From Nocardioides sp. (GTDB lineage Bacteria > Actinomycetota > Actinomycetes > Propionibacteriales > Nocardioidaceae): a stretch of DNA of 39,265 nt. Of the stretch, positions 24,366 to 32,081 are shown piece by piece (position 1 is the stretch's first letter; each line of letters starts with the position of its first letter). The notes below the pieces were generated by a model. It was not told where the DNA came from and ran no database searches. It saw nothing but the letters and a program-made list of their open reading frames with translations. Location: positions 13,858-53,122 of the forward strand of contig NZ_SSXI01000050.1 in assembly GCF_004803405.1 (NCBI RefSeq). Reading direction: 5' to 3'. Made by a program: the position numbers and the translations under genes.

Positions 24366-25733
24366 GTGTCGACGTCGCTGGAGCTCGCCGAGGGCAAGGC
24401 GCAGCGTGCCTGGCTGCGACACCCGGCGCAGCTGGTGGTGCTGGGGTTCGCGGCCGCCATCCTCGTCGGCACGGTTCTGCTGATGCTGCCGGCCGCCCGC
24501 AGCGGACCCGGCGGCACCGACCTGCTCACCGCCCTCTTCCACGCGACCAGCGCCGTCTGTGTCACCGGTCTGGTCACGGTGGACACGCCCGTCTACTGGT
24601 CGACGTTCGGCGAGGTGGTGATCCTCGGCCTGATCCAGGTGGGCGGGTTCGGGATCATGACGCTCGCCTCGCTGCTGGCCCTGCTGGTGTGGCGACGCCT
24701 CGGGCTGCGATCGCGGCTCACCACGGCCGCCGAGACCAAGGCGACCGGCATCGGGGAGGTCCGCGGCGTGATCAGGGGCGTCTTCCTGATCACCGTCACG
24801 ATGGAGCTCCTCGTCGCCGCGATGCTCACCCTCCGCTTCGCCCTTGGGTACGACGAAGGCTGGGGCCGGGCGACGTACCTCGGCGTCTTCCACTCGGTCT
24901 CGGCCTTCAACAACGCCGGCTTCGCGCTCTTCAGCGACAGCCTGATCGGGTTCGTGGACGATCCGTGGATCTGCCTGCCGATCGCGTTCGCGGTGATCGC
25001 CGGCGGGTTGGGGTTCCCGGTCTGGCTGGAGCTCGCGCGCCGGCGGACCAGGTGGCGGTCGTGGAGCCTGCACACCACGATGACGCTCTCCGCCACCGCC
25101 GGACTGCTGGTGCTCGGCACGATCTTCGTGACCGCCAACGAGTGGTCCAATCCGGGCACCATCGGCGACCTGGACACCCCGGGCAAGCTCCTCGCGGGCT
25201 TCTTCCAATCCGTCATGCCGCGCACCGCGGGGTTCAACGCGATCGACTACGCCCAAGCGCGTGACGGCACGCTCCTCGGCACCTGCGTGCTGATGTTCAT
25301 CGGCGGCGGCTCGGCGGGCACGGCCGGCGGCATCAAGATCACCACGTTCGTGCTGCTCTTCTGGGTGATCGTGGCCGAGGTGCGGGGAGAGCGGGACGTG
25401 GAGGCCCACGGCCGCCGGATCGACGACCGTGCGATCCGCCAGGCACTCACGGTGGCGCTGCTGTCGGTCGGCGCCGTCATGGCTGCCACCCTCGCTCTGG
25501 TCCACCTGACCGACCACCCGCTCGACCTGGTCCTCTTCGAGGCGGTCTCGGCGTTCGCCACTGTCGGCCTCTCCGCCGGCATCACCGCGGATCTCTCCGG
25601 GACGGGTCAGCTGATCCTGATCGGACTGATGTTCCTGGGTCGCCTCGGCCCGATCACTCTCGTCTCCGCGCTCGCGCTGCGCGAGCGCGGCAAGCTGTAC
25701 CGACTCCCGGAAGGACGGCCCCTCATTGGGTAA
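24366..25733 (+). CDS. ktrB: TrkH/KtrB-family potassium uptake channel subunit
   Basis: A 455-residue membrane protein of KtrB size. GTG at 24366 is chosen from the -10 just upstream; the open frame continues to 24294 but that stretch overlaps the promoter. Four pore repeats with filter loops are visible: VCVTGLVT (about 65-72), AFNNAGF (about 183), PRTAGFN (about 286) and FATVGLS (about 400). The LMFIGGGSAGTAGGIK stretch matches the gating-loop helix of the family. It moves K+ into the cell, controlled by the RCK protein encoded next. Divergent from the Ser/Thr kinase gene. Confidence 0.92.
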   Translation: MSTSLELAEGKAQRAWLRHPAQLVVLGFAAAILVGTVLLMLPAARSGPGGTDLLTALFHATSAVCVTGLVTVDTPVYWSTFGEVVILGLIQVGGFGIMTLASLLALLVWRRLGLRSRLTTAAETKATGIGEVRGVIRGVFLITVTMELLVAAMLTLRFALGYDEGWGRATYLGVFHSVSAFNNAGFALFSDSLIGFVDDPWICLPIAFAVIAGGLGFPVWLELARRRTRWRSWSLHTTMTLSATAGLLVLGTIFVTANEWSNPGTIGDLDTPGKLLAGFFQSVMPRTAGFNAIDYAQARDGTLLGTCVLMFIGGGSAGTAGGIKITTFVLLFWVIVAEVRGERDVEAHGRRIDDRAIRQALTVALLSVGAVMAATLALVHLTDHPLDLVLFEAVSAFATVGLSAGITADLSGTGQLILIGLMFLGRLGPITLVSALALRERGKLYRLPEGRPLIG

Positions 25734-26388
25734 GCACCTGACCAACGGCGTGGTGGTGATCGGCCTCGGTCGGTTCGGGCGCTCCCTCGCGCTCGAGCTC
25801 GTCGCCCACGGCGAGGAGGTCCTCGGCGTCGACGCCGACCCCAAGGTGGTCGCCGCGCTCGCCGGCCGCCTCACCCACGTGGTCGAGGCCGACTCCACGA
25901 GCGAGGAGGCGATGCGGCAGCTCTCGGTGGGCGAGTTCTCCCGGGCCGTGATCGGGATGGGCGACCTCGAGGCCAGCATCCTCGCTGCGTCGATCGCACT
26001 CGAGCTCGGCGTGCAGAACGTCTGGGCCAAGGCGATCAGCGCCTCCCACGCGCGGATCCTCGAGAAGATCGGCGTGCACCACGTCGTACGCCCCGAGCAC
26101 GACATGGGCAAGCGGGTCGCCCACCTGGTGCGTGGTGAGGAGATCCTCGACTACATCGAGTTCGACCAGGGATACGCGTTCGCGAAGGCGCCGGCGCCGC
26201 GAGCGCTGCACGGGCGGTCCCTCCAGGGCTACGGCGTCCGCCAGGAGTTCGGCATCACGGTCGTCGCCGTGAAGCACGACGGAGGGACCTTCGAGTACAC
26301 GACGCCCGACACGATCATCCGTGAGGGCGACCAGGTGGTGGTGTCGGGGCCGGCCGACAAGGTCGAGGCGTTCAGCAACCGGGCGTGA
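25726..26388 (+). CDS. ktrA: TrkA/KtrA-type RCK regulatory subunit
   Basis: A 220-residue cytosolic RCK protein. The start is a TTG at 25726, overlapping the end of the channel gene by 8 bp, with AAGGA (25711-25715) upstream. The Rossmann half has GLGRFG (13-18) and an acidic residue after strand 2 (GVDAD), favouring NAD/ATP binding; a TrkA_C domain follows (about 137-218, ending VVVSGPADKVEAF). It gates the KtrB-like channel in answer to nucleotide. The TTG start and tight overlap suggest a low, fixed ratio to the channel. Confidence 0.92.
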   Translation: MGKHLTNGVVVIGLGRFGRSLALELVAHGEEVLGVDADPKVVAALAGRLTHVVEADSTSEEAMRQLSVGEFSRAVIGMGDLEASILAASIALELGVQNVWAKAISASHARILEKIGVHHVVRPEHDMGKRVAHLVRGEEILDYIEFDQGYAFAKAPAPRALHGRSLQGYGVRQEFGITVVAVKHDGGTFEYTTPDTIIREGDQVVVSGPADKVEAFSNRA

Positions 26389-26509
26389 CTGCGCCGGACG
26401 CCTGTGACTGGTGGGGTTCCGGTGGGCCCGGATGGGTATTGCAGGGGAAGTCAGCGCGGTCTCAGGCCGTGCTGGCAAGGCCCCGGCCGGCAGTTGGCTC
26501 CCACTCTGT

Positions 26510-26529
26510 GGGGCGGTCGGGGTCGCCCC
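26510..26529. terminator. Possible terminator between ktrA and DUF5994 gene
   Basis: GGGGCG/CGCCCC, a 6-bp stem with an 8-base loop in the 156-bp convergent gap. Modest support only; nothing else is seen in 26389-26544. Confidence 0.35.
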
Positions 26530-26544
26530 TCGAGCGGATGCGGG

Positions 26545-27048
26545 TCAGGCGGTGCGGCGCTCCGGAGCATCGACTGGATCGGGGTCCCAGCAGGACCCGC
26601 CGTCGTCGGTCCACTCTGACGACGGGTCGACGTCGAGCTCACCGGTGACGGTGTCGAGGAGGCTCACGGCCGTGTGGGTGTTGCGGCGAGTGGCGGCGGC
26701 CAGCATCGCCTCGGCACCCTGGGCGTCGGTGAAGTGCGGCGGGACGACCAGCACGTGCAGCAGCCGCCGGTCCGAGGTACGCAGCAGGATCATGTGCGTG
26801 TCGTCGCTGGGGAACGAGCCGACCTTGACGAAGCCGGTGCCGACGGCGACCCGCCGCGGCATCGGCTGGTCCCAGTCCGGCGGGGAGCAGACCACCCGCA
26901 CGACCCGGCCGTGCTCCACCGGGAACCTGTCGATGAGGTGGGCGAGCTCGGCACCGAGATCGCGGCTGCGGGGCCACCACCCGCCGTCGAGTCGGTCGCC
27001 GGGGACGGCGTCGCCCATGCTGAGACGAAGAGAGTTGTCGCGGGCCAT
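26545..27048 (-). CDS. DUF5994 family protein
   Basis: A 167-residue protein of an actinobacteria-specific family of unknown function. ATG at 27048 (MARDNSLRLSM) is chosen over an upstream start because homology starts there and GGAAGGG lies just before it. Recognised features are LRLSMGD, the LDGGWWPRSRDLGAEL motif (about 23-38), VVRVVCSPPDWDQ, PRRVAVG, and VLVVPPHFTDAQGAEAML near the middle. No membrane or catalytic motif is visible. The C-terminal 30 residues are acidic and poorly conserved. It is probably monocistronic. Confidence 0.8.
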   Translation of the reverse strand: MARDNSLRLSMGDAVPGDRLDGGWWPRSRDLGAELAHLIDRFPVEHGRVVRVVCSPPDWDQPMPRRVAVGTGFVKVGSFPSDDTHMILLRTSDRRLLHVLVVPPHFTDAQGAEAMLAAATRRNTHTAVSLLDTVTGELDVDPSSEWTDDGGSCWDPDPVDAPERRTA

Positions 27049-27150
27049 GACCGGCCCTTCCCAGCCGCCGGTCGACCGTGCACCTGAGGTGCTGCTGGAA
27101 GCGGCTGTGCCTCCACGGTAGCAGCGATCCGTCGAGGGACCCGCGATGTG

Positions 27151-27187
27151 CGCAGACCGGCTCAGCCGTAGGCCGAGCCGGTCTGCG
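27151..27187 (-). terminator. Hairpin terminator including the stop of the 69-residue gene
   Basis: A perfect 13-bp stem (27151-27163 with 27175-27187), plus an inner GCC/GGC pairing in the loop. It covers the stop codon (27162-27164) and the last codons of the minus-strand gene. Confidence 0.7.
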
Positions 27188-27371
27188 GTGCTGACTTGAT
27201 CGGACGGAGGTTCGCGGCCGGCAGCCACTCGGTGACGGTGCGACCGTCGCGGTCGATGTAGGTCACCAGTCCTTGCCAGCCGTCGTCGGTCGGACGCCAG
27301 TGCAGCACCAGGCCGGGCAGCTCGACCGGCACGAACGCCGGTCGAACCCAGACATGCCGCACCCCCGCCAT
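27162..27371 (-). CDS. Small conserved-looking protein of unknown function (69 residues)
   Basis: A short soluble protein, about 8 kDa, that I do not recognise. It starts MAGVRHVWVRP and has an alternating hydrophobic/polar pattern with Trp at spaced positions (HVWV, LHWRP, DGWQG, TEWLP), like a small beta-barrel or SH3-like fold. Support for a real gene is a TAATCT -10 six bases before the ATG, normal codon use with G or C at third positions, and a strong terminator formed over its stop. Confidence 0.65.
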   Translation of the reverse strand: MAGVRHVWVRPAFVPVELPGLVLHWRPTDDGWQGLVTYIDRDGRTVTEWLPAANLRPIKSAPQTGSAYG

Positions 27372-27377
27372 GGCCTC

Positions 27378-27383
27378 AGATTA
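27378..27383 (-). promoter_or_regulatory. -10 element (TAATCT) of the 69-residue gene
   Basis: TAATCT on the minus strand, 6 bases before the ATG at 27371, in a locally A/T-rich patch (27376-27392) rare in this window; fits a leaderless transcript. Confidence 0.5.
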
Positions 27384-27416
27384 GAATATGTGTTCGAGTC
27401 TGCGCCAGGTGGTCGG

Positions 27417-27938
27417 TCAGTTCATGCGACCGTTGATCCCCGGCTCGGCGAGCGGGTCCGACGGGTCCGTCTTGCTGGGGGTCTCGGTGGACGTCGGGCC
27501 GGTGCTCGTCGTACCGGTGTCGCTGCCCGTCGTCCGCGGAGGCGTGTACGACTCGCGGGGACCCGCGGTGGACTTGCCGCCCAGCATCCCCGAGCGACGC
27601 GCTGCCGCGACGCCCGCGGCGACCAGACCACCGATCAGGCCCATGAGCAGCAGCTTCTTGCCGCGGCTGCGTCGCCGTACGGGCAGGCGGTCGACGACGG
27701 TGTCGGGCAGTCGGTCGACGACGTTGTCCGGCAGGTGCTCGGCGAGCAGGGCGCCCTTCTCGATCGCCACGATGCGTCCGCGGTCGGCGACGGTGCCAGC
27801 GACGGTGCGGCCCTTGTCGACGAGCGGCGGGGTCTTCTCCGCGACGGTGTTGACCGCCGACTCGACCCGAGGCGCGACGACGTCCACCAGGTTGTGCAGC
27901 TCGCGCTGGAGATCGTGCTTTCCGCTCTTGTGGTGCAT
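27417..27938 (-). CDS. Single-pass membrane protein of unknown function
   Basis: A 173-residue protein; ATG at 27938 follows AGGAGG with 6-7 bp spacing. An amphipathic helical N-half (about 10-80, with repeated VVDRLP: DNVVDRLPDTVVDRLP) precedes a basic patch (RRRSRGKK) and one membrane helix (LLLMGLIGGLVAAGVAA, about 95-112). The C-terminal 55 residues are Thr/Ser/Pro-rich and disordered. The positive patch before the helix places the N-half in the cytoplasm. Function unknown; such proteins occur in actinobacteria next to stress genes. Confidence 0.72.
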   Translation of the reverse strand: MHHKSGKHDLQRELHNLVDVVAPRVESAVNTVAEKTPPLVDKGRTVAGTVADRGRIVAIEKGALLAEHLPDNVVDRLPDTVVDRLPVRRRSRGKKLLLMGLIGGLVAAGVAAARRSGMLGGKSTAGPRESYTPPRTTGSDTGTTSTGPTSTETPSKTDPSDPLAEPGINGRMN

Positions 27939-28014
27939 GGGGGCCTCCTCCTAGAGAACAGGTACGCCATGTCCGGTACCCGTTCCGGGGAATGCAACCC
28001 GCAGCGGAGCCCGC

Positions 28015-28185
28015 TCAGGTGGCGGGCAGACCCACCTCGTTCGCGCACTCGTTGCAGCGGATGCCGTGCTCGGTCTCGTCAGCGGTGACGCCGAACGGGC
28101 GCCGGTGCCAGCGGGTCTGCTCGGTCTGCTTGGCACAGCTCGGACACCAGTCGTGTCGGACCCACGGTCCGTAGTCCTTCGCCAT
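28015..28185 (-). CDS. Small zinc-ribbon protein (56 residues)
   Basis: An overlooked short gene: ATG at 28185, TGA at 28015-28017. It begins MAKDYGPWVRHDWCPSC and has a second pair, CNEC, near its end; two CxxC knuckles about 30 residues apart are the mark of a treble-clef or zinc-ribbon fold. Codon use matches neighbours (G or C at third positions). No strong ribosome-binding site is seen. It could bind nucleic acid or a protein partner; function unknown. The stretch 28186-28337 holds no further gene. Confidence 0.65.
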   Translation of the reverse strand: MAKDYGPWVRHDWCPSCAKQTEQTRWHRRPFGVTADETEHGIRCNECANEVGLPAT

Positions 28186-28337
28186 GGGGCCACACTGCCG
28201 GGTCCGCGGCCGGATGTCGCGTAGGTGGGGCGTGCGTCGTACCCGGAGAGCCGAGATCAGGACGATCGAGCGGCAGGCGGATGGTCAGCGGGGGCCATGA
28301 GGTCCCGGAGACGGTCCCAGGGACTCGGGGTCCGCGA

Positions 28338-29453
28338 CTACTCCTGGTCGGCGGCGAAGTCCTCGTTGTGGGTGCCCGGACGGGGTGCCCACGGCAGCTC
28401 CTTGGCAGGTCGTACGACGACCAGCCGGTCGCCGCGGGCGAGCAGCGTCACGACCGGGTCGAAGTACCGGTAGACCTTCTCGTCCCGGACCACCGCGATC
28501 ACCTGGTCGGGCAGCGACTGCGGCGGCATCCCGACCTCGTTCACGAGGAGCTCGCGCTCGGCCACCTCGAGCCCGTCGCCGTAGGTCAGCAGGTCCTCCA
28601 TCACCGTGCCGAGCGTCGGCGACACGGTGGAGAGACCCAGCAGCCGACCGACCGCGTCGGAGGACGTGATCACCGAGTCGGCGCCGGACTGCAGCATCAG
28701 CGGCCGGTTCTCGTGCTCGCTCACGGCCGCCACGATCCACGCGTCAGGGTTGAGCTGGCGCACGGTGAGCGCCGCGAGCACGTTGGAGTCGTCGCGACCG
28801 GTGGTGATGATGACCTGGTCGGCCTCGGCGACGCCCGCCCGGTGCAGCACTCCCCTGCGGGTGGCGTCGCCGGTGATCACGGCGAGGTCGTCGGCGTGGG
28901 CGTCGGCGAGGGCGACCGGGCTCGGGTCGACGACGACGATCTGGTCCCGCTGCAGCCCGTTGTTGACGAGCGTGTCGACCGCGCTGCGGCCCTTGGTGCC
29001 GTACCCGATCACGACGACGTGGTGTCCCATGTTCTTCCTCCAGCGTGCGATCCGGAACATCTCGCGGCCCCGTTGGGCGAGCACCTCGAGGGTGGTGCCG
29101 ATGAGCAGCACCAGGAACGCGATGCGCAGCGGCGTGATGACGAAGGCGTTGACCATCCGAGCCTGGTCGCTGACCGGCGAGATGTCACCGTAGCCGGTCG
29201 TGCTCAGCGTGACCGTCGTGTAATAGACGGCATCCCGCAGGGAGACCGCGCCCAGCGGGTTCGTCGCGGTCGCGTCGGCCGAGTCCCGGTAGCCGTCGCG
29301 GTCGAGGTAGACCAGGAGCACCGTGCCGGCCAGGATCGCGAGCGCAGCCAGCACCCGCCGCCCCAGCTCCCACCACGGTGAGCGGACGTGCTCGGGCAGG
29401 GCGACGCGACCCGTCGAGGGGCTGCTCGCCAGAACCGCCGGTACATCCTCCAC
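28338..29453 (-). CDS. Two-TM potassium channel with RCK (TrkA-N) domain
   Basis: A 371-residue channel. After a short N-tail come TM1 (about 34-50), the pore loop TLSTTGYGD (82-90, K+ filter TTGYGD), TM2 (about 103-122), and a cytosolic RCK domain beginning HHVVVIGYGTKG (GYGTKG 150-155), with VVVDPS after strand 2, then a TrkA_C-like end. It matches the MthK/Kch-type group, which passes K+ under ligand control. GTG at 29453 lies 7 bases after TAGATT, consistent with a leaderless mRNA. Together with the KtrAB genes it gives this region both K+ uptake and K+ release. Confidence 0.92.
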   Translation of the reverse strand: MEDVPAVLASSPSTGRVALPEHVRSPWWELGRRVLAALAILAGTVLLVYLDRDGYRDSADATATNPLGAVSLRDAVYYTTVTLSTTGYGDISPVSDQARMVNAFVITPLRIAFLVLLIGTTLEVLAQRGREMFRIARWRKNMGHHVVVIGYGTKGRSAVDTLVNNGLQRDQIVVVDPSPVALADAHADDLAVITGDATRRGVLHRAGVAEADQVIITTGRDDSNVLAALTVRQLNPDAWIVAAVSEHENRPLMLQSGADSVITSSDAVGRLLGLSTVSPTLGTVMEDLLTYGDGLEVAERELLVNEVGMPPQSLPDQVIAVVRDEKVYRYFDPVVTLLARGDRLVVVRPAKELPWAPRPGTHNEDFAADQE

Positions 29454-29460
29454 GCCGGCG

Positions 29461-29466
29461 AATCTA
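29461..29466 (-). promoter_or_regulatory. -10 element (TAGATT) of the K+ channel gene, leaderless
   Basis: TAGATT on the minus strand ends 7 bases before the GTG at 29453. It overlaps the final codon region and stop of the upstream YihY gene, so the channel gene has its own promoter inside that end. Confidence 0.5.
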
Positions 29467-30450
29467 GTCGACGGGGTCGGGAGTACGGCGCAGCAGGCGG
29501 GCCATGAGCTCCCGGCGCGCCCTCTGGGTCGACTCCTGGGGGAAGACCTGGTCGAACGCCGCGTTGACGCCGGCGCCGATCAGGACCGCCAGAGCGGCGA
29601 TGTAGAGCCAGATCAGGATCGCGATCGGCGCGGCCAGCGGGCCGTAGATCGAGTGCGAGTCCTGGGCGGTGACCGTCAGCACCCAGCGGAGCAGGTAGGA
29701 GCCGCCGACCCAGCTGATCAGCGAGAACGTGGCTCCGGGCAGGTTGAAGCTCCAGTTCGTCCGCACCGGCACCGAGACGTGGTAGAGCGTGGCGAGGAAG
29801 CAGATGCAGACCACGATCACCAGCGGCCAGTAGAACCCCATCAGGAACTCGGCCTCCGAGGGCAGCCACGCACGCACCACCCTCGGTCCCAGCACGAGCA
29901 GCGGCAGCGTGATCGCCCCGGTGACCACGGCGAGGATGTAGAGCACGAACGACAGTGCCCGGGTCTTCACGATCCCGCGGTGCCCGCCGAGCCCGTGCAT
30001 GATCGTGATGGTGTCGACGAAGACGTTGAGCGCCCGCGAGCCCGACCACAGGGCGAGCACGAAGCCCAGCGAGATCACGTCGAAGCGGCCGCCCGCGAGG
30101 ACGTCGTCCATCGTCGGCACGATCACCGTGTTCACCGCGGTCTCGGTGAGGAAGGTCGAGAAGAGCTCCACAACGGCCTGCCTGACCTCCGCGACCTGTG
30201 CGGCGGTGAAGTGGTCGGTGACGTAGCCGACGCCACCGGCCATCGCGAAGATCAGCGGAGGCACCGAGACGACCGCGAAGAACGCCCCCTCGGCCGCCAG
30301 CCCGGTCACCCGGTACCTCAGGCACGAGCTGACCGTGGTGACGATCAGCCGCCAGACGAGGTGCCCGAACCGTCGCAGCCAGGCAGGCAGCCGGTCGACG
30401 AGGGGACGGATGAGCGGTGCCCTGGGCTGGTTCCCCCGGTCGTCCGCCAT
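29464..30450 (-). CDS. YihY/BrkB-family inner membrane protein
   Basis: A 328-residue membrane protein with six hydrophobic segments, as expected for the YihY (formerly RNase BN) family. ATG at 30450 (MADDRGNQPRAP) is used; the open frame upstream is the antisense of dctA. Family marks include the N-terminal amphipathic region ending in EGAFFAVVSVPPLIFAM, the central WSGSRALNVFVDTITI, and the YGPLAAPIAILIWLYI stretch near the end. Function is not established; the family has been linked to envelope and virulence traits. A TAGCGT -10 sits 7 bases before the ATG. Confidence 0.88.
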   Translation of the reverse strand: MADDRGNQPRAPLIRPLVDRLPAWLRRFGHLVWRLIVTTVSSCLRYRVTGLAAEGAFFAVVSVPPLIFAMAGGVGYVTDHFTAAQVAEVRQAVVELFSTFLTETAVNTVIVPTMDDVLAGGRFDVISLGFVLALWSGSRALNVFVDTITIMHGLGGHRGIVKTRALSFVLYILAVVTGAITLPLLVLGPRVVRAWLPSEAEFLMGFYWPLVIVVCICFLATLYHVSVPVRTNWSFNLPGATFSLISWVGGSYLLRWVLTVTAQDSHSIYGPLAAPIAILIWLYIAALAVLIGAGVNAAFDQVFPQESTQRARRELMARLLRRTPDPVD

Positions 30451-30457
30451 GCGGGCC

Positions 30458-30463
30458 ACGCTA
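30458..30463 (-). promoter_or_regulatory. -10 element (TAGCGT) of the YihY gene, leaderless
   Basis: TAGCGT on the minus strand ends 7 bases before the ATG at 30450; no ribosome-binding site is present between. Confidence 0.5.
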
Positions 30464-30505
30464 TCGGGGACCAGGGCCCCGGCCGGACAGGCGCCTCGGC
30501 GATGC

Positions 30506-30550
30506 CACAGGCCCGGACGCAGTCGGGTTGCGACTGCGTCCGGGCCTGTG
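30506..30550 (-). terminator. Very strong hairpin terminator after dctA
   Basis: A perfect 20-bp stem (30506-30525 with 30531-30550) and a 5-base loop, 20 bp beyond the dctA stop. The strongest hairpin in the window. Confidence 0.88.
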
Positions 30551-30569
30551 ATCGGTCCGGGAGCTCCGG

Positions 30570-31958
30570 TCAGACCGGCTGGGGCTCGCGCCGCGCCTCG
30601 GCGAGCACCTCCAGGTCCTGCTGGCCGGTCGCCTCCTCGCCCGCGGCGAGGTCGTCGTCGTCGAGCATGGTGGTCTCGTCGAACGGGTCCTCCCCGGCGA
30701 GGACGCGCTGCATCTGCGCCCGGTCCACGCCCCCGGTCCAACGGCCGATCAGGACCGTCGCCACCGCGTTGCCGGCGAAGTTCGTCAGCGCCCGGGCCTC
30801 GGACATGAACCGGTCGATGCCGACGATGAGGCCGACGCCGTCGACCAGGTCCGGCCGGTGCGAGCTCAGGCCGCCGGCGAGGGTCGCCATGCCGGCGCCG
30901 GTGACGCCGGCGGCGCCCTTCGAGGCGATCATCATGAACAGGAGCAGGGAGATCTGCTCGCTGATCGACAGCGGGTTGCCCATCGCGCTGGCGATGAACA
31001 GGGACGCCATCGTCAGGTAGATCGCGGTGCCGTCGAGGTTGAAGGAGTAGCCGGTCGGCACGACGACGCCCACGGTCGGCTTGTCCACACCGGCGTGCTC
31101 CATCTTCGCGATCAGCCTCGGCAGCGCGGACTCCGAGGACGAGGTCGACAGGATCAGCAGGAACTCCCGGCCGAGGTAGCGGAACAGGGACAGCAGGTTG
31201 ATCCCGGTGGCCACCTTGAGCAGGACCCCGAGGATGACGAAGACGAAGAGGAAGCAGGTGATGTAGAACCCGATCATCAGGACGGCCAGGCTCTTCAGCG
31301 CGTCCACGCCGGTCTCGCCGACGACGGCTGCGATGGCGCCGAAGGCGCCGACCGGCGCCAGCCACATCACCATCGCGAGGACCCGGAACACCAGGCGCTG
31401 GATGTGCCCGACACCGCGGAGCACCGGCTCACCCTGACTCCCCATCGCCTGCAGCGCGAAGCCCACGAGCAGCGCGACGAGCAGGGTCTGCAGGACCTCA
31501 CCGCTGGTGACGGCCGACAGCAGCGAGGTCGGGATGATCCCGAGGAGGAACTCCGAGGTGCTGCCGTGGCCACCCGCGGCCTGCTCGGCGCCGGCGCTGG
31601 CCGTGCTGGCGTCGATGGTGAACCCGCCTCCGGGGTTGAGCAGGTTGCCGACCACCAGGCCGATGGCGAGCGCCACCGTGGACATCGTGAGGAAGTAGCC
31701 GAGCGCGAGGCCACCGACCTTCCCGACCCGGGCCGCGTTCCGCACGGATCCGACACCGAGCACGATCGTGCAGAAGATCACCGGCTGGATCATCATCTTG
31801 ATCAGCCCGACGAACCCCTGGCCCAGCGGCTTCAGCTCGACGGCGAGCGCCGGGGCGACGATCCCGACGAGGATGCCGAGACCCACCGCGACGACGACGC
31901 CGATGTAGAGGTAGTGGGTGCGGTCCCGGCGCCGCGCCGGTTGCTGGGTGTGACTCAT
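30570..31958 (-). CDS. dctA: Dicarboxylate/amino acid:cation symporter (DctA/GltP family, DAACS)
   Basis: A 462-residue transporter; ATG at 31958 follows GGAGGA at 5 bp. The eight-helix, two-hairpin fold is recognisable: the serine-rich hairpin-1 tip STSSSESALPR (about 274), NLDGTAIY (the NMDGT ion-binding motif, about 308), and hairpin-2 with SKGAAGVTGAGMATLAG. A Ser/Gly-rich loop (ASTASAGAEQAAGGHGS) and a long acidic C-tail (DDDDLAAGEEA) are extra. It would import succinate, fumarate or malate (or glutamate) with protons or Na+. Divergent from the CitA-like kinase, so C4-dicarboxylate control is likely. Citrate uptake by CitH-type systems is not represented. Confidence 0.92.
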   Translation of the reverse strand: MSHTQQPARRRDRTHYLYIGVVVAVGLGILVGIVAPALAVELKPLGQGFVGLIKMMIQPVIFCTIVLGVGSVRNAARVGKVGGLALGYFLTMSTVALAIGLVVGNLLNPGGGFTIDASTASAGAEQAAGGHGSTSEFLLGIIPTSLLSAVTSGEVLQTLLVALLVGFALQAMGSQGEPVLRGVGHIQRLVFRVLAMVMWLAPVGAFGAIAAVVGETGVDALKSLAVLMIGFYITCFLFVFVILGVLLKVATGINLLSLFRYLGREFLLILSTSSSESALPRLIAKMEHAGVDKPTVGVVVPTGYSFNLDGTAIYLTMASLFIASAMGNPLSISEQISLLLFMMIASKGAAGVTGAGMATLAGGLSSHRPDLVDGVGLIVGIDRFMSEARALTNFAGNAVATVLIGRWTGGVDRAQMQRVLAGEDPFDETTMLDDDDLAAGEEATGQQDLEVLAEARREPQPV

Positions 31959-32018
31959 GGATTCCTCCACCAAGAACGGTCCGGGCCTCTCCCGGTTGCC
32001 TCAAGGCTCGGGGCCGTT

Positions 32019-32032
32019 GTGACCGGCGTCAC
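32019..32032 (-). promoter_or_regulatory. GTGAC-N4-GTCAC dyad between dctA and the second CitA-like gene
   Basis: Read toward dctA it is GTGACGCCGGTCAC, identical over 14 bases and in the same relative orientation to the operator before tctC (15464-15477). It lies in the 123-bp divergent gap. With one more base on each side it reads TGTGA-N6-TCACT, close to a Crp-type site. Confidence 0.55.
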
Positions 32033-32081
32033 TGTTCTGTTCACAGAGTTCGCGGATCGCTCGGTGCGGCAGGATGACGCC

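Noticed and set aside
24339..26111. 590-residue open frame antisense to the KtrB/KtrA genes
   Set aside because: Charged low-complexity shadow; no start signal or motif.
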